DNA of 64,000 nt, from the NCBI GenBank assembly GCA_046293075.1, contig JBKBPL010000001.1, forward strand, positions 1 through 64,000, in the 5' to 3' direction. The stretch comes from Ga0077530 sp046293075 (lineage in GTDB: Bacteria; Pseudomonadota; Alphaproteobacteria; Rhizobiales; Hyphomicrobiaceae). Shown piece after piece: positions 8,920-17,590 of this stretch (the stretch's first letter is position 1; each line of letters opens with the position of its first letter). The notes beneath the pieces are model-generated. The model did not search any database. It worked only from the letters and a program-made list of their open reading frames with translations, and was not told the origin of the DNA. A program made the position numbers and the translations under genes.

Positions 8920-9097
8920 GAACCGCGCTGAGCGGATGACAGCCCGAAGTTGCGGTACGCACGCGTTGCGCGCCGGGACCGGGAAGCCCCTGTAATCAAT
9001 CAGCAACAAATCTGTCATCCGGCGGGGTGGCGGCGTTTACACGGCTTGGGCTGGCTGCTAGAAGCCCGGTGCAGCAGCCAGCAAGGAGCATTGGGCC

Positions 9098-10078
9098 ATG
9101 CCCTTCGATGCGCGCCAGAACCCCGGCGGCCATGAGCCGCCGCGGATCAAGCTCGTTGCCGGCAACTCAAATCACCCCCTCGCCGAATCGATCTCATCCA
9201 TCCTCAAGGTGCCGCTCGCCCGCAGCGTCGTGAAGCGATTCGCGGACATGGAGGTGTTCGTCGAGATCCAGGAGAACATGCGCGGCGAGGACGTCTATGT
9301 CATTCAGTCCACATCGTTCCCGGCGAATGACAACCTCATGGAGCTGTTGATCCTGGTCGACGCGCTGAAGCGATCGATGGCGCGGCGGATCACGGCCGTC
9401 ATGCCGTACTTCGGCTATGCCCGGCAGGATCGCCGGCCCGGCCCGCGCACGCCGATCTCCGCGAAGCTGGTCGCCAACCTGATCGAGCGCGCCGGGGTGG
9501 ACCGTGTCATGACGGTCGACCTGCACGCCGGCCAGATTCAGGGCTTCTTCGACATCCCGACGGACAACCTGTTCGCCGCGCCGGTGATGACGCGGGATAT
9601 CCTGGAACGCTACGACGTCTCCAAGCTGATGGTCGTGTCACCCGATGTCGGCGGTGTTGTGCGCGCGCGCGCACTCGCGAAGCGGATCAACGTGCCGATC
9701 GCGATCTGCGACAAGCGCCGCGAGCGGCCTGGCGAATCGGAGGTCATGAACGTCATCGGCGATGTGAAGGGCAAGTGCTGCCTCCTGGTCGATGACATTG
9801 TCGATTCGGGCGGAACGCTGATCAATGCCGCCAATGCCCTCCTCGAGGCAGGCGCCATCGAGGTGCTGGCCTATCTGACGCATGGCGTTCTGTCCGGCGG
9901 CGCGGTATCCAAGATCACCAACTCGCGGATCAAGTCGCTGGTGATCACCGACACAATTCAGCCGACCGAGGCGGTGAAGGCCGCGGCCAACATGCGGGTG
10001 CTGTCGCTGGCGCCCCTTCTGGCTGAGGCGATCGTGCGGACGGCACGCGAAGAGAGCGTTTCGAGCCTCTTTTATTGA
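9098..10078 (+). CDS. prs: Ribose-phosphate pyrophosphokinase
   Basis: A 326-residue enzyme that makes PRPP from ribose-5-phosphate and ATP for nucleotide, His and Trp synthesis. Visible motifs are LVAGNSNHPLAESI at the N-terminus, the flexible loop YFGYARQDRRPGPRTPISAK, VDLHAGQIQGFFDIP, and the PRPP-binding loop DDIVDSGGTL. A short extension of about 12 residues precedes the core. AAGGAG lies ten bases before the ATG. It is monocistronic by spacing. Confidence 0.97.
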   Translation: MPFDARQNPGGHEPPRIKLVAGNSNHPLAESISSILKVPLARSVVKRFADMEVFVEIQENMRGEDVYVIQSTSFPANDNLMELLILVDALKRSMARRITAVMPYFGYARQDRRPGPRTPISAKLVANLIERAGVDRVMTVDLHAGQIQGFFDIPTDNLFAAPVMTRDILERYDVSKLMVVSPDVGGVVRARALAKRINVPIAICDKRRERPGESEVMNVIGDVKGKCCLLVDDIVDSGGTLINAANALLEAGAIEVLAYLTHGVLSGGAVSKITNSRIKSLVITDTIQPTEAVKAAANMRVLSLAPLLAEAIVRTAREESVSSLFY

Positions 10079-10185
10079 GGCACGGAGCGCACTTAGTACG
10101 GAAAGTTCATAACGGGCCGACGGTGTTCCGGCGGCGCGAGCTTCCGCTTAATCGCTGAGGTTGCGCTGCTCACAAACGCGGCATC

Positions 10186-10214
10186 TTGCCTAATTGGCAG
10201 AAAAAGCGCATATA
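10186..10214 (+). promoter_or_regulatory. Candidate sigma-70-type promoter for the cold-shock gene
   Basis: TTGCCT at 10186-10191 and CATATA at 10209-10214 are separated by 17 bases. Transcription from here would give a leader of roughly 125 bases before the cspA-like start codon, similar in kind to the long leaders of regulated cold-shock mRNAs. The match is only moderate and is read by eye. Confidence 0.3.
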
Positions 10215-10347
10215 CAGCGCGTCGAACTCGCTTTGGTGCACACTACACGGCAGCGCTCACGCGCTGAGATCGGTTAACACTCCAATGCGTGCTTTGATGG
10301 CTGCGGCAATTCCGCTCGCGGCTCAAGTCATCCTTGGAGAACTACTA

Positions 10348-10554
10348 ATGGCTACCGGCACCGTCAAATGGTTCAACTCTCAGAAGGGCTATGGTTTCAT
10401 CCAGCCCGACGAGGGTGGCAACGACGTGTTCGTGCACATCTCGGCCGTTGAGCGTGCGGGTCTCAGCAATCTTCGTGAAGGCCAGAAGATTTCCTACGAG
10501 ATCGAGCGCGGTCGCAACGGCAAGTCGTCTGCTGTGAACCTTCGGGTCGACTGA
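10348..10554 (+). CDS. cspA: Cold-shock protein (CspA family)
   Basis: A 68-residue single cold-shock domain that binds single-stranded RNA/DNA and melts mRNA structure. Both RNA-binding motifs are present: RNP1 as KGYGFI and RNP2 as VFVHI. MATGTVKWFNSQKGYGFIQ fixes the ATG at 10348, with GGAGA upstream. The frame is open further upstream without homology, which is probably leader RNA. A strong terminator follows 23 bases after the stop. Confidence 0.95.
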   Translation: MATGTVKWFNSQKGYGFIQPDEGGNDVFVHISAVERAGLSNLREGQKISYEIERGRNGKSSAVNLRVD

Positions 10555-10577
10555 AGGATACCCCAGATCGGGGAATT

Positions 10578-10604
10578 GGGGGCGGGCTCAGCCCGCCCCC
10601 TTTT
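10578..10604 (+). terminator. Rho-independent terminator after cspA
   Basis: A perfect ten-base stem GGGGGCGGGC / GCCCGCCCCC with a three-base loop (TCA) is followed directly by TTTT. It lies between the cold-shock gene and infA and should end the cspA transcript. Confidence 0.85.
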
Positions 10605-10691
10605 GCTTGGGCCTCGGAATTGGCAATAGAGACCGTGCCGGCGCGCGATGTGGTCGCGCGCGTGGGCGAGGCCGGAAAGAAGGGATAACGA

Positions 10692-10973
10692 ATGGCGAAG
10701 GAAGAGGTGCTCGAGTTCGAGGGTGTGGTCGCCGAAGTGCTGCCGGACGCGCGCTGCCGCGTCCAGCTCGAGAACGGGCATGAGGTGATCGCCTACACCT
10801 CGGGACGCATGAAGAAGAACCGAATTCGTATCCTCGCGGGGGATCGCGTGACGGTCGAGATGACACCCTACGACCTGACCAAGGGCCGCATCAATTTCCG
10901 CCATAAGGATACGCGCACGCCCGCGCCATCGGCTGCGCCGCGGCGACCTCAGTTCCGCGGCGGCAAGCGCTGA
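10692..10973 (+). CDS. infA: Translation initiation factor IF-1
   Basis: A 93-residue OB-fold protein that occupies the ribosomal A site during initiation. The core MAKEEVLEFEGVVAEVLPD, then NGHEVIAYTSGRMKKNRIRIL and DLTKGRINFRHK, is standard for IF-1. The last 20 residues (TRTPAPSAAPRRPQFRGGKR) are an extra basic, proline-rich tail beyond the usual 72-residue length, as in many rhizobia. An AAGGGA site precedes the ATG. Confidence 0.96.
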   Translation: MAKEEVLEFEGVVAEVLPDARCRVQLENGHEVIAYTSGRMKKNRIRILAGDRVTVEMTPYDLTKGRINFRHKDTRTPAPSAAPRRPQFRGGKR

Positions 10974-11086
10974 TCGCGATCCTTGCCGTGCGCGCCCGCG
11001 AGCGCACCACGTCGTTCGTTGGCCTCACGCGCCTCTACGGCTGACGGCGCCACGGACAGCGCGCGCGCCGACGGCGCGAGCTCTGC

Positions 11087-11548
11087 TCACCAAACGGGTT
11101 CGCGGGCGCGTCTGCCACGCATTTCCTCGATGCGCCGTCGCGCTGCCGGCACAATCGTCTCGGGCAGGGCGTCGGGGTGGAAAAACCCGGTCTCGGCGAT
11201 CTCCATGTTCGCTGCCGGCACGCGGTTGCGGCGCCATTGGCGGACGATATAGATCGCCACGTGATCGCCTGGAAAGAGCGCGCGATTGTCGTAGATCCCG
11301 ACAAGCGCCGGCGCGCCTTCCATGATGATGCCGGCCTCCTCGTCCAGCTCGCGGGCGAGGCTCTCCTCGATGCTTTCACCGAATTCGACGCCCCCTCCCG
11401 GCAGGTGCCAGCCCGCGGTGTAGGTGTGGCGCACGAGCAGGATGTGCTCGTCGGCGTCGATGACGATGGCGCGCACGCCGAGCGTGAGGGCGCGGGTCCA
11501 GCGCCAGTACCTTTGCAGCATCCTGCGGCTGAGCGACTTGAAGAGCAT
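11087..11548 (-). CDS. NUDIX hydrolase
   Basis: A 153-residue enzyme expected to hydrolyse a nucleoside diphosphate linked to another group. The Nudix box fits the G-x5-E-x7-RE-x2-EE-x-G pattern (GGVEFGESIEESLARELDEE). The substrate is not predictable. The ATG at 11548 begins MLFKSLSRRMLQRYWRWTRAL, a basic amphipathic leader common in this subgroup. The frame stays open far upstream but with no conserved content. Confidence 0.88.
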   Translation of the reverse strand: MLFKSLSRRMLQRYWRWTRALTLGVRAIVIDADEHILLVRHTYTAGWHLPGGGVEFGESIEESLARELDEEAGIIMEGAPALVGIYDNRALFPGDHVAIYIVRQWRRNRVPAANMEIAETGFFHPDALPETIVPAARRRIEEMRGRRAREPVW

Positions 11549-11792
11549 TGTTGCGGCCCCCTGCGCGCCGGTCCGGCGTCCATTCCCCAGGAGCCTAGCG
11601 ATGCGCGCCTCCGTCGCACAAGACAGGGGCGCGTGGGCGCCAGCAGGCCGGATCGGCGTGGCAGTGCTCAGGGGGTGAGCGCGTGTGCGGTAGATGGTGC
11701 GGCTAGGCTTGGGGCAGCGGCCGGCACACCCCCTCCACGAGGAGACAGAAGACACGCGGGCATGAAGCCGTAATGGCGGCCGGTCGGCAGGC

Positions 11793-12290
11793 TCACGCGG
11801 GCTGCGGGGCCGCCTTCGGGCTTGCCGAAGAGCGCATCTGCTCGATGTAGGCCAAGGTCCTGTGCACGGCCTCGTTGAGCCGCTCAAGGGCCTGGTGGGC
11901 AGCATGGGCCGAGCGGGCGTCGGCTTCGGTGCCCCCCGCCTCCCCCGCGGGCTCATGGCGGGCGCTGAGCTGCAGGGCCTCGGCGGCCTGCGCGCATTCT
12001 GCAATGGCCCACGCGCCGACGGCACGGGCCGAGCCCTTGAGCGTATGGGCGGCCTCGATCCAGTCCTTCCGGCTGGTCGCCGTCTGCATGCGGGCCAGGT
12101 AGCGCGGCGCCTCCATCGCGAAGAGGCTCAGCACTTCCTGCTCAAGCGCCCTGTCGTTCAACGTGAAGCGCGACAGATGCGTCCAGTCGATGGGCGTGTC
12201 CTGGCGGGGCGCGCCGTCACGCGGGCCCCGTGCCCCTACTCGACCGCGCTCCTGCCTGTCGTGCGAATGTGCCGGCATGGCCATCTCCAT
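11793..12290 (-). CDS. Hpt (histidine phosphotransfer) domain protein
   Basis: A 165-residue four-helix phosphorelay protein. The phospho-accepting histidine is His82 in AAHTLKGSARAVGA. The preceding helix LEQEVLSLFAMEAPRYLARM is typical of Hpt domains. Such proteins shuttle phosphate between hybrid kinases and response regulators; no kinase lies nearby, so the partner is unknown. The N-terminal 30 residues look disordered. An alternative ATG at 12278 has a better-spaced GGAG. It resembles ChpT-independent Hpt proteins rather than ChpT. Confidence 0.85.
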   Translation of the reverse strand: MEMAMPAHSHDRQERGRVGARGPRDGAPRQDTPIDWTHLSRFTLNDRALEQEVLSLFAMEAPRYLARMQTATSRKDWIEAAHTLKGSARAVGAWAIAECAQAAEALQLSARHEPAGEAGGTEADARSAHAAHQALERLNEAVHRTLAYIEQMRSSASPKAAPQPA

Positions 12291-12653
12291 CCCAGGGGCC
12301 GTCTCCGAGACCCCTGGACATAAAGGAAATATGGATGAAGGGACCTAAGCGAGCGTAAGCGGACGTCCACAAATATGCTGCAAATGCAGGAGACCGGCGC
12401 CGCCACGCCCTCAGCGTGCCGCAAAGCAGCCCCATTGAGCTGCAAATTTTCCCGGCATGATCGGCGCCGCCAAATCGGCGGGATTGGCAAGGCGCACGGC
12501 TCGGGGGCTGGTGGCGGAGTAGGGACCGAATCGCGTGGAAGATGGCGATTCGGGCTGGGAGTTCGGCTCCCGATAAGATAAAAAGTTGGGCTAATACCGC
12601 TTTGGAGGGGGGCTGCGGCTTTCAGGCAACTGTTGCTGCAGCATGACAGGCCG
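12291..12653. other. Divergent intergenic region, no gene seen
   Basis: About 360 bases between the Hpt gene and the GPR-like gene, which point away from each other. Both promoters must lie here or just inside. It contains a short AT-richer patch at 12,320-12,400 and an imperfect palindrome around CTGCAAATGCAG (12,380s). No open frame with a convincing start, no tRNA and no terminator-like hairpin were seen. Confidence 0.6.
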
Positions 12654-15600
12654 ATGAGTCAGGGTCCTCAAAAGGACGATACGCCGACTGCTGCCGGCCA
12701 GCCGCCTCCACTGCGCGCCGAACTGACAGGGGCCGCTGTCGCCGCGGGACCCCGGGGAGCACCGCCGCCGCTGCCAAAATCGGCCTCCGGCGGCGAAGGG
12801 GCGGTCAAGGCTTCCTCGCCTTCGGTCGCAAACCAGGTCCCGGCTGAGAAGGCGCCCATGGGCGCCGCGCCGGGTGAACCTGTGGCGCCCCCGCGGATCA
12901 TCTCGGGCGGACCGCCAAAGAGCCCGCCTCCGTCGGCGCCTCTGCCGCCGGCGTCCGCGAAGCCGGGCGCGAAGGTCGTGGCAAGTGGCACGCCGCAGAT
13001 GCCGCCCCGGGGGTCCGACACGCGGGTGGATGGCCAGCCGAAGGTGCCGCCGGCCGCTGCGGCCGCATCCGCAGAGCCCGCAGGCGAGAGCGGGCGCGGC
13101 GCGGGCAATGGTGGTCCGGGTCGCGGTCCGCGCCGGCGTGCCGCTGGCCCCTCGCGGACCACCATCGCAGCCAATGATGACGTCCCCTCGATCGGCGGGC
13201 TGATCTACGCTCTCCAGCAGAAGCCCTCGCAGCAGCCGATGACCATCGCGGCCATCGCGAGCGGCGTGTGGGCCGCGCTCGGCCTCCTGCTCGGCGGGGC
13301 GATGCTGGCGCCGGAATTCGCGCGCGCGCCGACCTTCATGGAGATGCTGTCGCGGCCAACGGCGATCACGCTCGCGGCGACGATCCTCATCCCGATCGCG
13401 CTGTTCTGGTTCCTCGCGCTCCTCATCTGGCGTGCCCAGGAGCTGCGCCTCATGTCCTCGGCCATGACCGAGGTGGCGATCCGTCTCGCCGAGCCCGATC
13501 GCATGGCCGAGCAGCAGATCGCCTCGGTCGGCCAGGCCGTGCGCCGCCAAGTCTCCTTCATGAACGAGGCCGTCTCGCGCGCACTCGGGCGCGCCGGCGA
13601 GCTCGAGGCGCTCGTGCATAGCGAGGTCGCCGCGCTTGAGCGGGCTTACAGCGAGAACGAGCATCGCATCCGGGGGCTGCTCGGCGAGCTGTCGGGCGAG
13701 CGCACGGCGCTCCTTCAGACGAGCGAGCGCGTCAATCGCGCGCTCAAGGAGATCGGCACCGAGATTCCCTCGCTCGTCGACAAGCTCGGCCAGCAGCAGC
13801 AGAAGCTCGCGAGCTTCATCGAAGGCGCCGGACAGAACCTCGTCGCGCTTGAGACCTCGCTCGCCTCGACCGCCGAGAGCGTTTCGAACAAGCTCGGCAG
13901 CCAGACCGCCAAGATCGAGCACGTTTTTGAAGACTTCACGACGACGCTTGCCTCAGCGCTCGAGCAGCGCACCGAGAACCTGCGCCTCTCCTTCGAGCGC
14001 ATGTCATCGCAGATGGCGGAGAACTCGAAGCGTATCGAGCAGGCGCTTGACGGCCACGCCGAGCGCCTCACGCTCACCTTTGATGAGCGCGCGCAGAAGA
14101 TTGACGAGGGAATCGCGCAGCGGACCGAGAACCTGCAGGCTGTCTTCGAGCAGTTCGCGGGGGCACTCGAAGCGACCATGGCGAGCCGCCAGGAAGCGAT
14201 CGACCGCCAGCTCGTCGAGCGTACGAAGGTGCTCGACGAGGCCTTCGCCGATCGCCTCAAGCTCTTCGACGAGAGCATCCTGCGCTCGACGCTCGCGATC
14301 GACGGCGCGGTGGCCGACAAGGCGCTCGCGCTCACCGAGGCCCTCGAGGGGCACGCGGCGCAGATCGGCAATGTGCTCGGCAGCCAGGCCGAGGCGTTCG
14401 ACGGCCAGGTGCTGCAAGGCGTTGAGGCCGTCCGCCGGGCCAGCGAGGCCGTGACCCGCCAGTCCATGGCGGCCATCGAAGGCCTCGCCAATCAGGCTGA
14501 CATGCTGAAGCACGTGTCGGAAGGCCTGCTCAGCCAGATTAATAGCGTCACGGGCCGTTTCGAGGCGCAGGGCAAGGTGATCATGACGGCGGCTCAGGCG
14601 CTTGAAGCCGCCAACACGCGCATCGACCGCACGCTCCAGGCGCGCCAGGAAGATCTCTCGAATACGCTCGAGCAACTCGCCGGCAAGACCGGCGACATCG
14701 ATCGCGTCATGCGCGGGTATTCCTCGCAGCTCGAGGGCTCGTTCGCCGAGGCTGAGAGCCGGGCGAAGCTCGTCGGCGAACAGCTCACGCGCGGCGCCAA
14801 GGAGCAGGCGCGCCTCGCACTGACCGAGATGGATCGCCTGCGGACCACGGCGGGCACCGAGACTGATCGCGCGCTCGACGAGCTGCGCGCGAAGTTCTCG
14901 AGCGTCTCGCGCGAGGTCAACGAACACATCGGCACCCTGTCGAGCCGCTTCAATGCGACCTCGGAAGAGATGCGTGCCCGCGCCCGCGCCGCGCTTGCCG
15001 ATCTCGAAGCAGAGCAGGGGCGGCTCCGCGATCAGCTCGAGCGTCTGCCCGATACCACCCGCGCCAGCACTGAAGGCATGAAGCGGATGCTGCAGGAGCA
15101 GCTCCGCGCGCTGCAGCAGCTTTCAAGCCTGACCATCCGCGAGAGCGCGCGCCGGGATGTCTCGCCGCCTGCGCAATTGCCGCCGCCGTCGGGACACCAG
15201 AGCAGTGCGCATGGGGGCGCGGGCGGCCACAGCCATCAGACTGCTGCGCGCCAAGTCGCGGGCGATGCGCCGGCGCGCGGTACGTCGGGCACGGGGCGCG
15301 AGGGGTGGAAGCTCGGCGATCTGCTGGCGCGTGCCTCCGAGGAGGAGGCCGAGCGCGCGACAGCGGCCTCCCAGGCCCCGCCCGATCCCGGCATCAACGT
15401 GCCGGGGATCGCGCGCTCGCTTGATGCGACAACCGCAGCGGCCATCTGGTCGCGCTTCCGCACGGGCCAGCGCGGCATCATGGTCCGCAGCATCTACTCG
15501 AATGAAGGGCGCGCCATCTTCGACGACGTGCAGCGGCGCTACCGCGGCGAGGGACCATTCAAGGCGACCGTCGATCGCTATCTGCTCGACTTCGAGCACG

Positions 15601-15716
15601 TGCTCCGCGAGGCCGACCAGCAGGATGCGAGCGGTCGGCTCACGCAGTCGTATGTGGTGTCGGACGGCGGGCGCGTGTATCTCTTCCTCGCCCACGCCGC
15701 CGGGCGGCTGGCGTAA
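12654..15716 (+). CDS. Large membrane coiled-coil protein, growth-pole-ring (GPR/RgsE)-like
   Basis: A 1020-residue protein in four parts: a proline/alanine-rich, probably disordered N-terminus (1-170); two membrane segments at about 196-217 and 236-259; a very long amphipathic helical region (about 280-860) with repeated ERxxxLxxxFDER-like stretches, as in apolipoprotein-type repeats; and a conserved C-terminal module ending GGRVYLFLAHAAGRLA. Rhizobial GPR/RgsE proteins, which form a ring at the growing pole, share this architecture and C-terminal signature but are about twice as long. The assignment is by architecture and remembered motif. ATG 12654 was preferred over a TTG 21 bases upstream. 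Confidence 0.6.
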   Translation: MSQGPQKDDTPTAAGQPPPLRAELTGAAVAAGPRGAPPPLPKSASGGEGAVKASSPSVANQVPAEKAPMGAAPGEPVAPPRIISGGPPKSPPPSAPLPPASAKPGAKVVASGTPQMPPRGSDTRVDGQPKVPPAAAAASAEPAGESGRGAGNGGPGRGPRRRAAGPSRTTIAANDDVPSIGGLIYALQQKPSQQPMTIAAIASGVWAALGLLLGGAMLAPEFARAPTFMEMLSRPTAITLAATILIPIALFWFLALLIWRAQELRLMSSAMTEVAIRLAEPDRMAEQQIASVGQAVRRQVSFMNEAVSRALGRAGELEALVHSEVAALERAYSENEHRIRGLLGELSGERTALLQTSERVNRALKEIGTEIPSLVDKLGQQQQKLASFIEGAGQNLVALETSLASTAESVSNKLGSQTAKIEHVFEDFTTTLASALEQRTENLRLSFERMSSQMAENSKRIEQALDGHAERLTLTFDERAQKIDEGIAQRTENLQAVFEQFAGALEATMASRQEAIDRQLVERTKVLDEAFADRLKLFDESILRSTLAIDGAVADKALALTEALEGHAAQIGNVLGSQAEAFDGQVLQGVEAVRRASEAVTRQSMAAIEGLANQADMLKHVSEGLLSQINSVTGRFEAQGKVIMTAAQALEAANTRIDRTLQARQEDLSNTLEQLAGKTGDIDRVMRGYSSQLEGSFAEAESRAKLVGEQLTRGAKEQARLALTEMDRLRTTAGTETDRALDELRAKFSSVSREVNEHIGTLSSRFNATSEEMRARARAALADLEAEQGRLRDQLERLPDTTRASTEGMKRMLQEQLRALQQLSSLTIRESARRDVSPPAQLPPPSGHQSSAHGGAGGHSHQTAARQVAGDAPARGTSGTGREGWKLGDLLARASEEEAERATAASQAPPDPGINVPGIARSLDATTAAAIWSRFRTGQRGIMVRSIYSNEGRAIFDDVQRRYRGEGPFKATVDRYLLDFEHVLREADQQDASGRLTQSYVVSDGGRVYLFLAHAAGRLA

Positions 15717-15758
15717 CAATCCTGCAGCGCCGGCGGACGCTCGATTGCGAACGGCCGA

Positions 15759-17507
15759 TCAAACCGGTCTATCGCCCTTCTGCACTTTGAGCGTGCGGTT
15801 GTCGGCGGCAGGCAGCATCCGCGCCGGATCGCGCGTGACGATGCAGTCGAGCACGGTCGGCGTCGACGTGTTTTCGAGGCCTTCGCGGATCGCCGAAGAA
15901 AGCTTCTCCGGATCGGTGACGCGAATGCCGTGGCAACCAAAGCCGCGCGCGATCGCGGCATAATCCATCTCGACGAGATCGGAGGACTGGTAGTTGCCAG
16001 GGCCATAGACGGCGTGCTGCAGGGCCTTCACATAGCCGGATGCGGCATTGTTGAAGACGACCACGACGAGGCTCGCGCCGAGGCGCCGCGCGGTCTCCAG
16101 CTCGCCGAGGCTCATATTGAAGCCGCCATCGCCCGTGAGCGCGATCACCCGGCGCTTCGGCCCCGCGCCGATCTGCGCGCCGATGCCGCCCGGTACGCCA
16201 TAGCCGATCGAGGCAAAGCCGCGATCTGGCAGGAAGTGCCGCCCCGCAGCTTTCGTATCGAACATGAGGCCGCCCCAGTGGCCGGCAAAGCCGCCGTCCG
16301 CGACGAGAATGCCGTCGGCAGGAATGGCACCGTTGATCTCGTGCATGAGCCGGCCGACGTTGATCGGTACTTCCTTCGACTCGAGCCGATCAGCAGCACC
16401 GCGGCGCCATTCGGCCATGCGCTTTGGCAGCTCGGCGAGATAGCTCGCGCGGCGCGCGGCGGCCGCGGCTCCCGAGCCGAGGGCGGCGGCAAGGTCGAGC
16501 AGCGTCAGGCGCGCATCACCCGCGAGCGCGACGGTTGTGCGCGTCGTCCGCCCGATCTCTTCCGGATTGATCTCGATATGGATGATCGTTTTTCCCGGGG
16601 GGATGAGCGCGAAGCGCTTGGTCGCGATCTCGCCGAGCTTGCAGCCGACGACGAGCAGGCAATCCGATGCCGCGATGAGGTCATTGGCAATGCGGTCGTA
16701 ACGCCCGAAGAGCCCGGCCGAGTTCGGATGCGTGCAGGCGATCGCGCCCTTGCCTGACATCGTGTGCGCGACCGGAATGCCGTACGCCTCCGAGAAGCTC
16801 TGCAACGCCGCATAGGCTTCGGAGATGTGCACGCCACCGCCGGCGAGAATGAGCGGCCGCTCGGCGCGTGCGAGCAGAGCCGCGGCTTTCTCGACTTCGC
16901 CGCCATCGGCGCGCGTGCGCCGCGCCTGCGCCTTCAGCGTTGTCTCGTCCACCCAGAAATCACTCGCATCGAAATCGTGCTCGGTATGTGCAACGTCCTC
17001 CGGCACATTGATCAGCACCGGACCTGGCCGCCCGCTGGTCGCCACGGCAAAGGCGCGCCGCACGTGCTCGGGCAGCCGCTTGATCACCTCGACGCGAATG
17101 ACCTCCTTGACCGCGGGGCGCAGGATCTCGATCTGGCGCGCCTCCTGCGTCATGTTCTTGGTGGCGTGCTCGCGATTGGCATCGCCCGTGATGACGATCA
17201 TCGGCAGGCCGGCATTGAGGCTCTCGATGATCCCGGTCACGAGGTTCGTGGCGCCGGGCCCGAGCGTGCCGTCGCAGACGCCGGGGCGGTTTGTGACCTT
17301 TGCGTAGGCATCGGCGGCGAAGGCGCCGGCGCGCTCATCGTTGATCAGCGCGTGCTGGAGGCCGAGCGCCCGGCAGGCCTCGTAGAAGGGCAGAAGCTGG
17401 AAGCCGCCCATGCCGAACATCGGGCCGACGCCTGAAAGCTTGAGCATCTCGGCAAGTGCCTGGCCTCCGGTCATGCGGCGGGTGGAGTTGGGCGTCGGGA
17501 TGCTCAT
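15759..17507 (-). CDS. Thiamine-diphosphate-dependent enzyme (acetolactate-synthase-like)
   Basis: A 582-residue TPP enzyme with the three-domain order of the acetohydroxyacid synthase/benzoylformate decarboxylase superfamily. The catalytic glutamate is in LINDERAGAFAADAYAK, the central domain has RPLILAGGGVHIS, and the TPP/Mg motif is GDGGFNMSLGELETA followed by a helix and FNNAASGY. The substrate is unknown. It is not a clear IlvB, since no small subunit is adjacent. The duplicated-domain gene lies 84 bases upstream on the same strand, so the two probably form an operon. Confidence 0.85.
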   Translation of the reverse strand: MSIPTPNSTRRMTGGQALAEMLKLSGVGPMFGMGGFQLLPFYEACRALGLQHALINDERAGAFAADAYAKVTNRPGVCDGTLGPGATNLVTGIIESLNAGLPMIVITGDANREHATKNMTQEARQIEILRPAVKEVIRVEVIKRLPEHVRRAFAVATSGRPGPVLINVPEDVAHTEHDFDASDFWVDETTLKAQARRTRADGGEVEKAAALLARAERPLILAGGGVHISEAYAALQSFSEAYGIPVAHTMSGKGAIACTHPNSAGLFGRYDRIANDLIAASDCLLVVGCKLGEIATKRFALIPPGKTIIHIEINPEEIGRTTRTTVALAGDARLTLLDLAAALGSGAAAAARRASYLAELPKRMAEWRRGAADRLESKEVPINVGRLMHEINGAIPADGILVADGGFAGHWGGLMFDTKAAGRHFLPDRGFASIGYGVPGGIGAQIGAGPKRRVIALTGDGGFNMSLGELETARRLGASLVVVVFNNAASGYVKALQHAVYGPGNYQSSDLVEMDYAAIARGFGCHGIRVTDPEKLSSAIREGLENTSTPTVLDCIVTRDPARMLPAADNRTLKVQKGDRPV

Positions 17508-17590
17508 GGGAATGCCTTTCAGGGTGGTGTGGGCCGGCAAGGATATCGCAGACGCGGGCGCGCCCTGTCGAGCCCGCACGCGAAGAGGGG

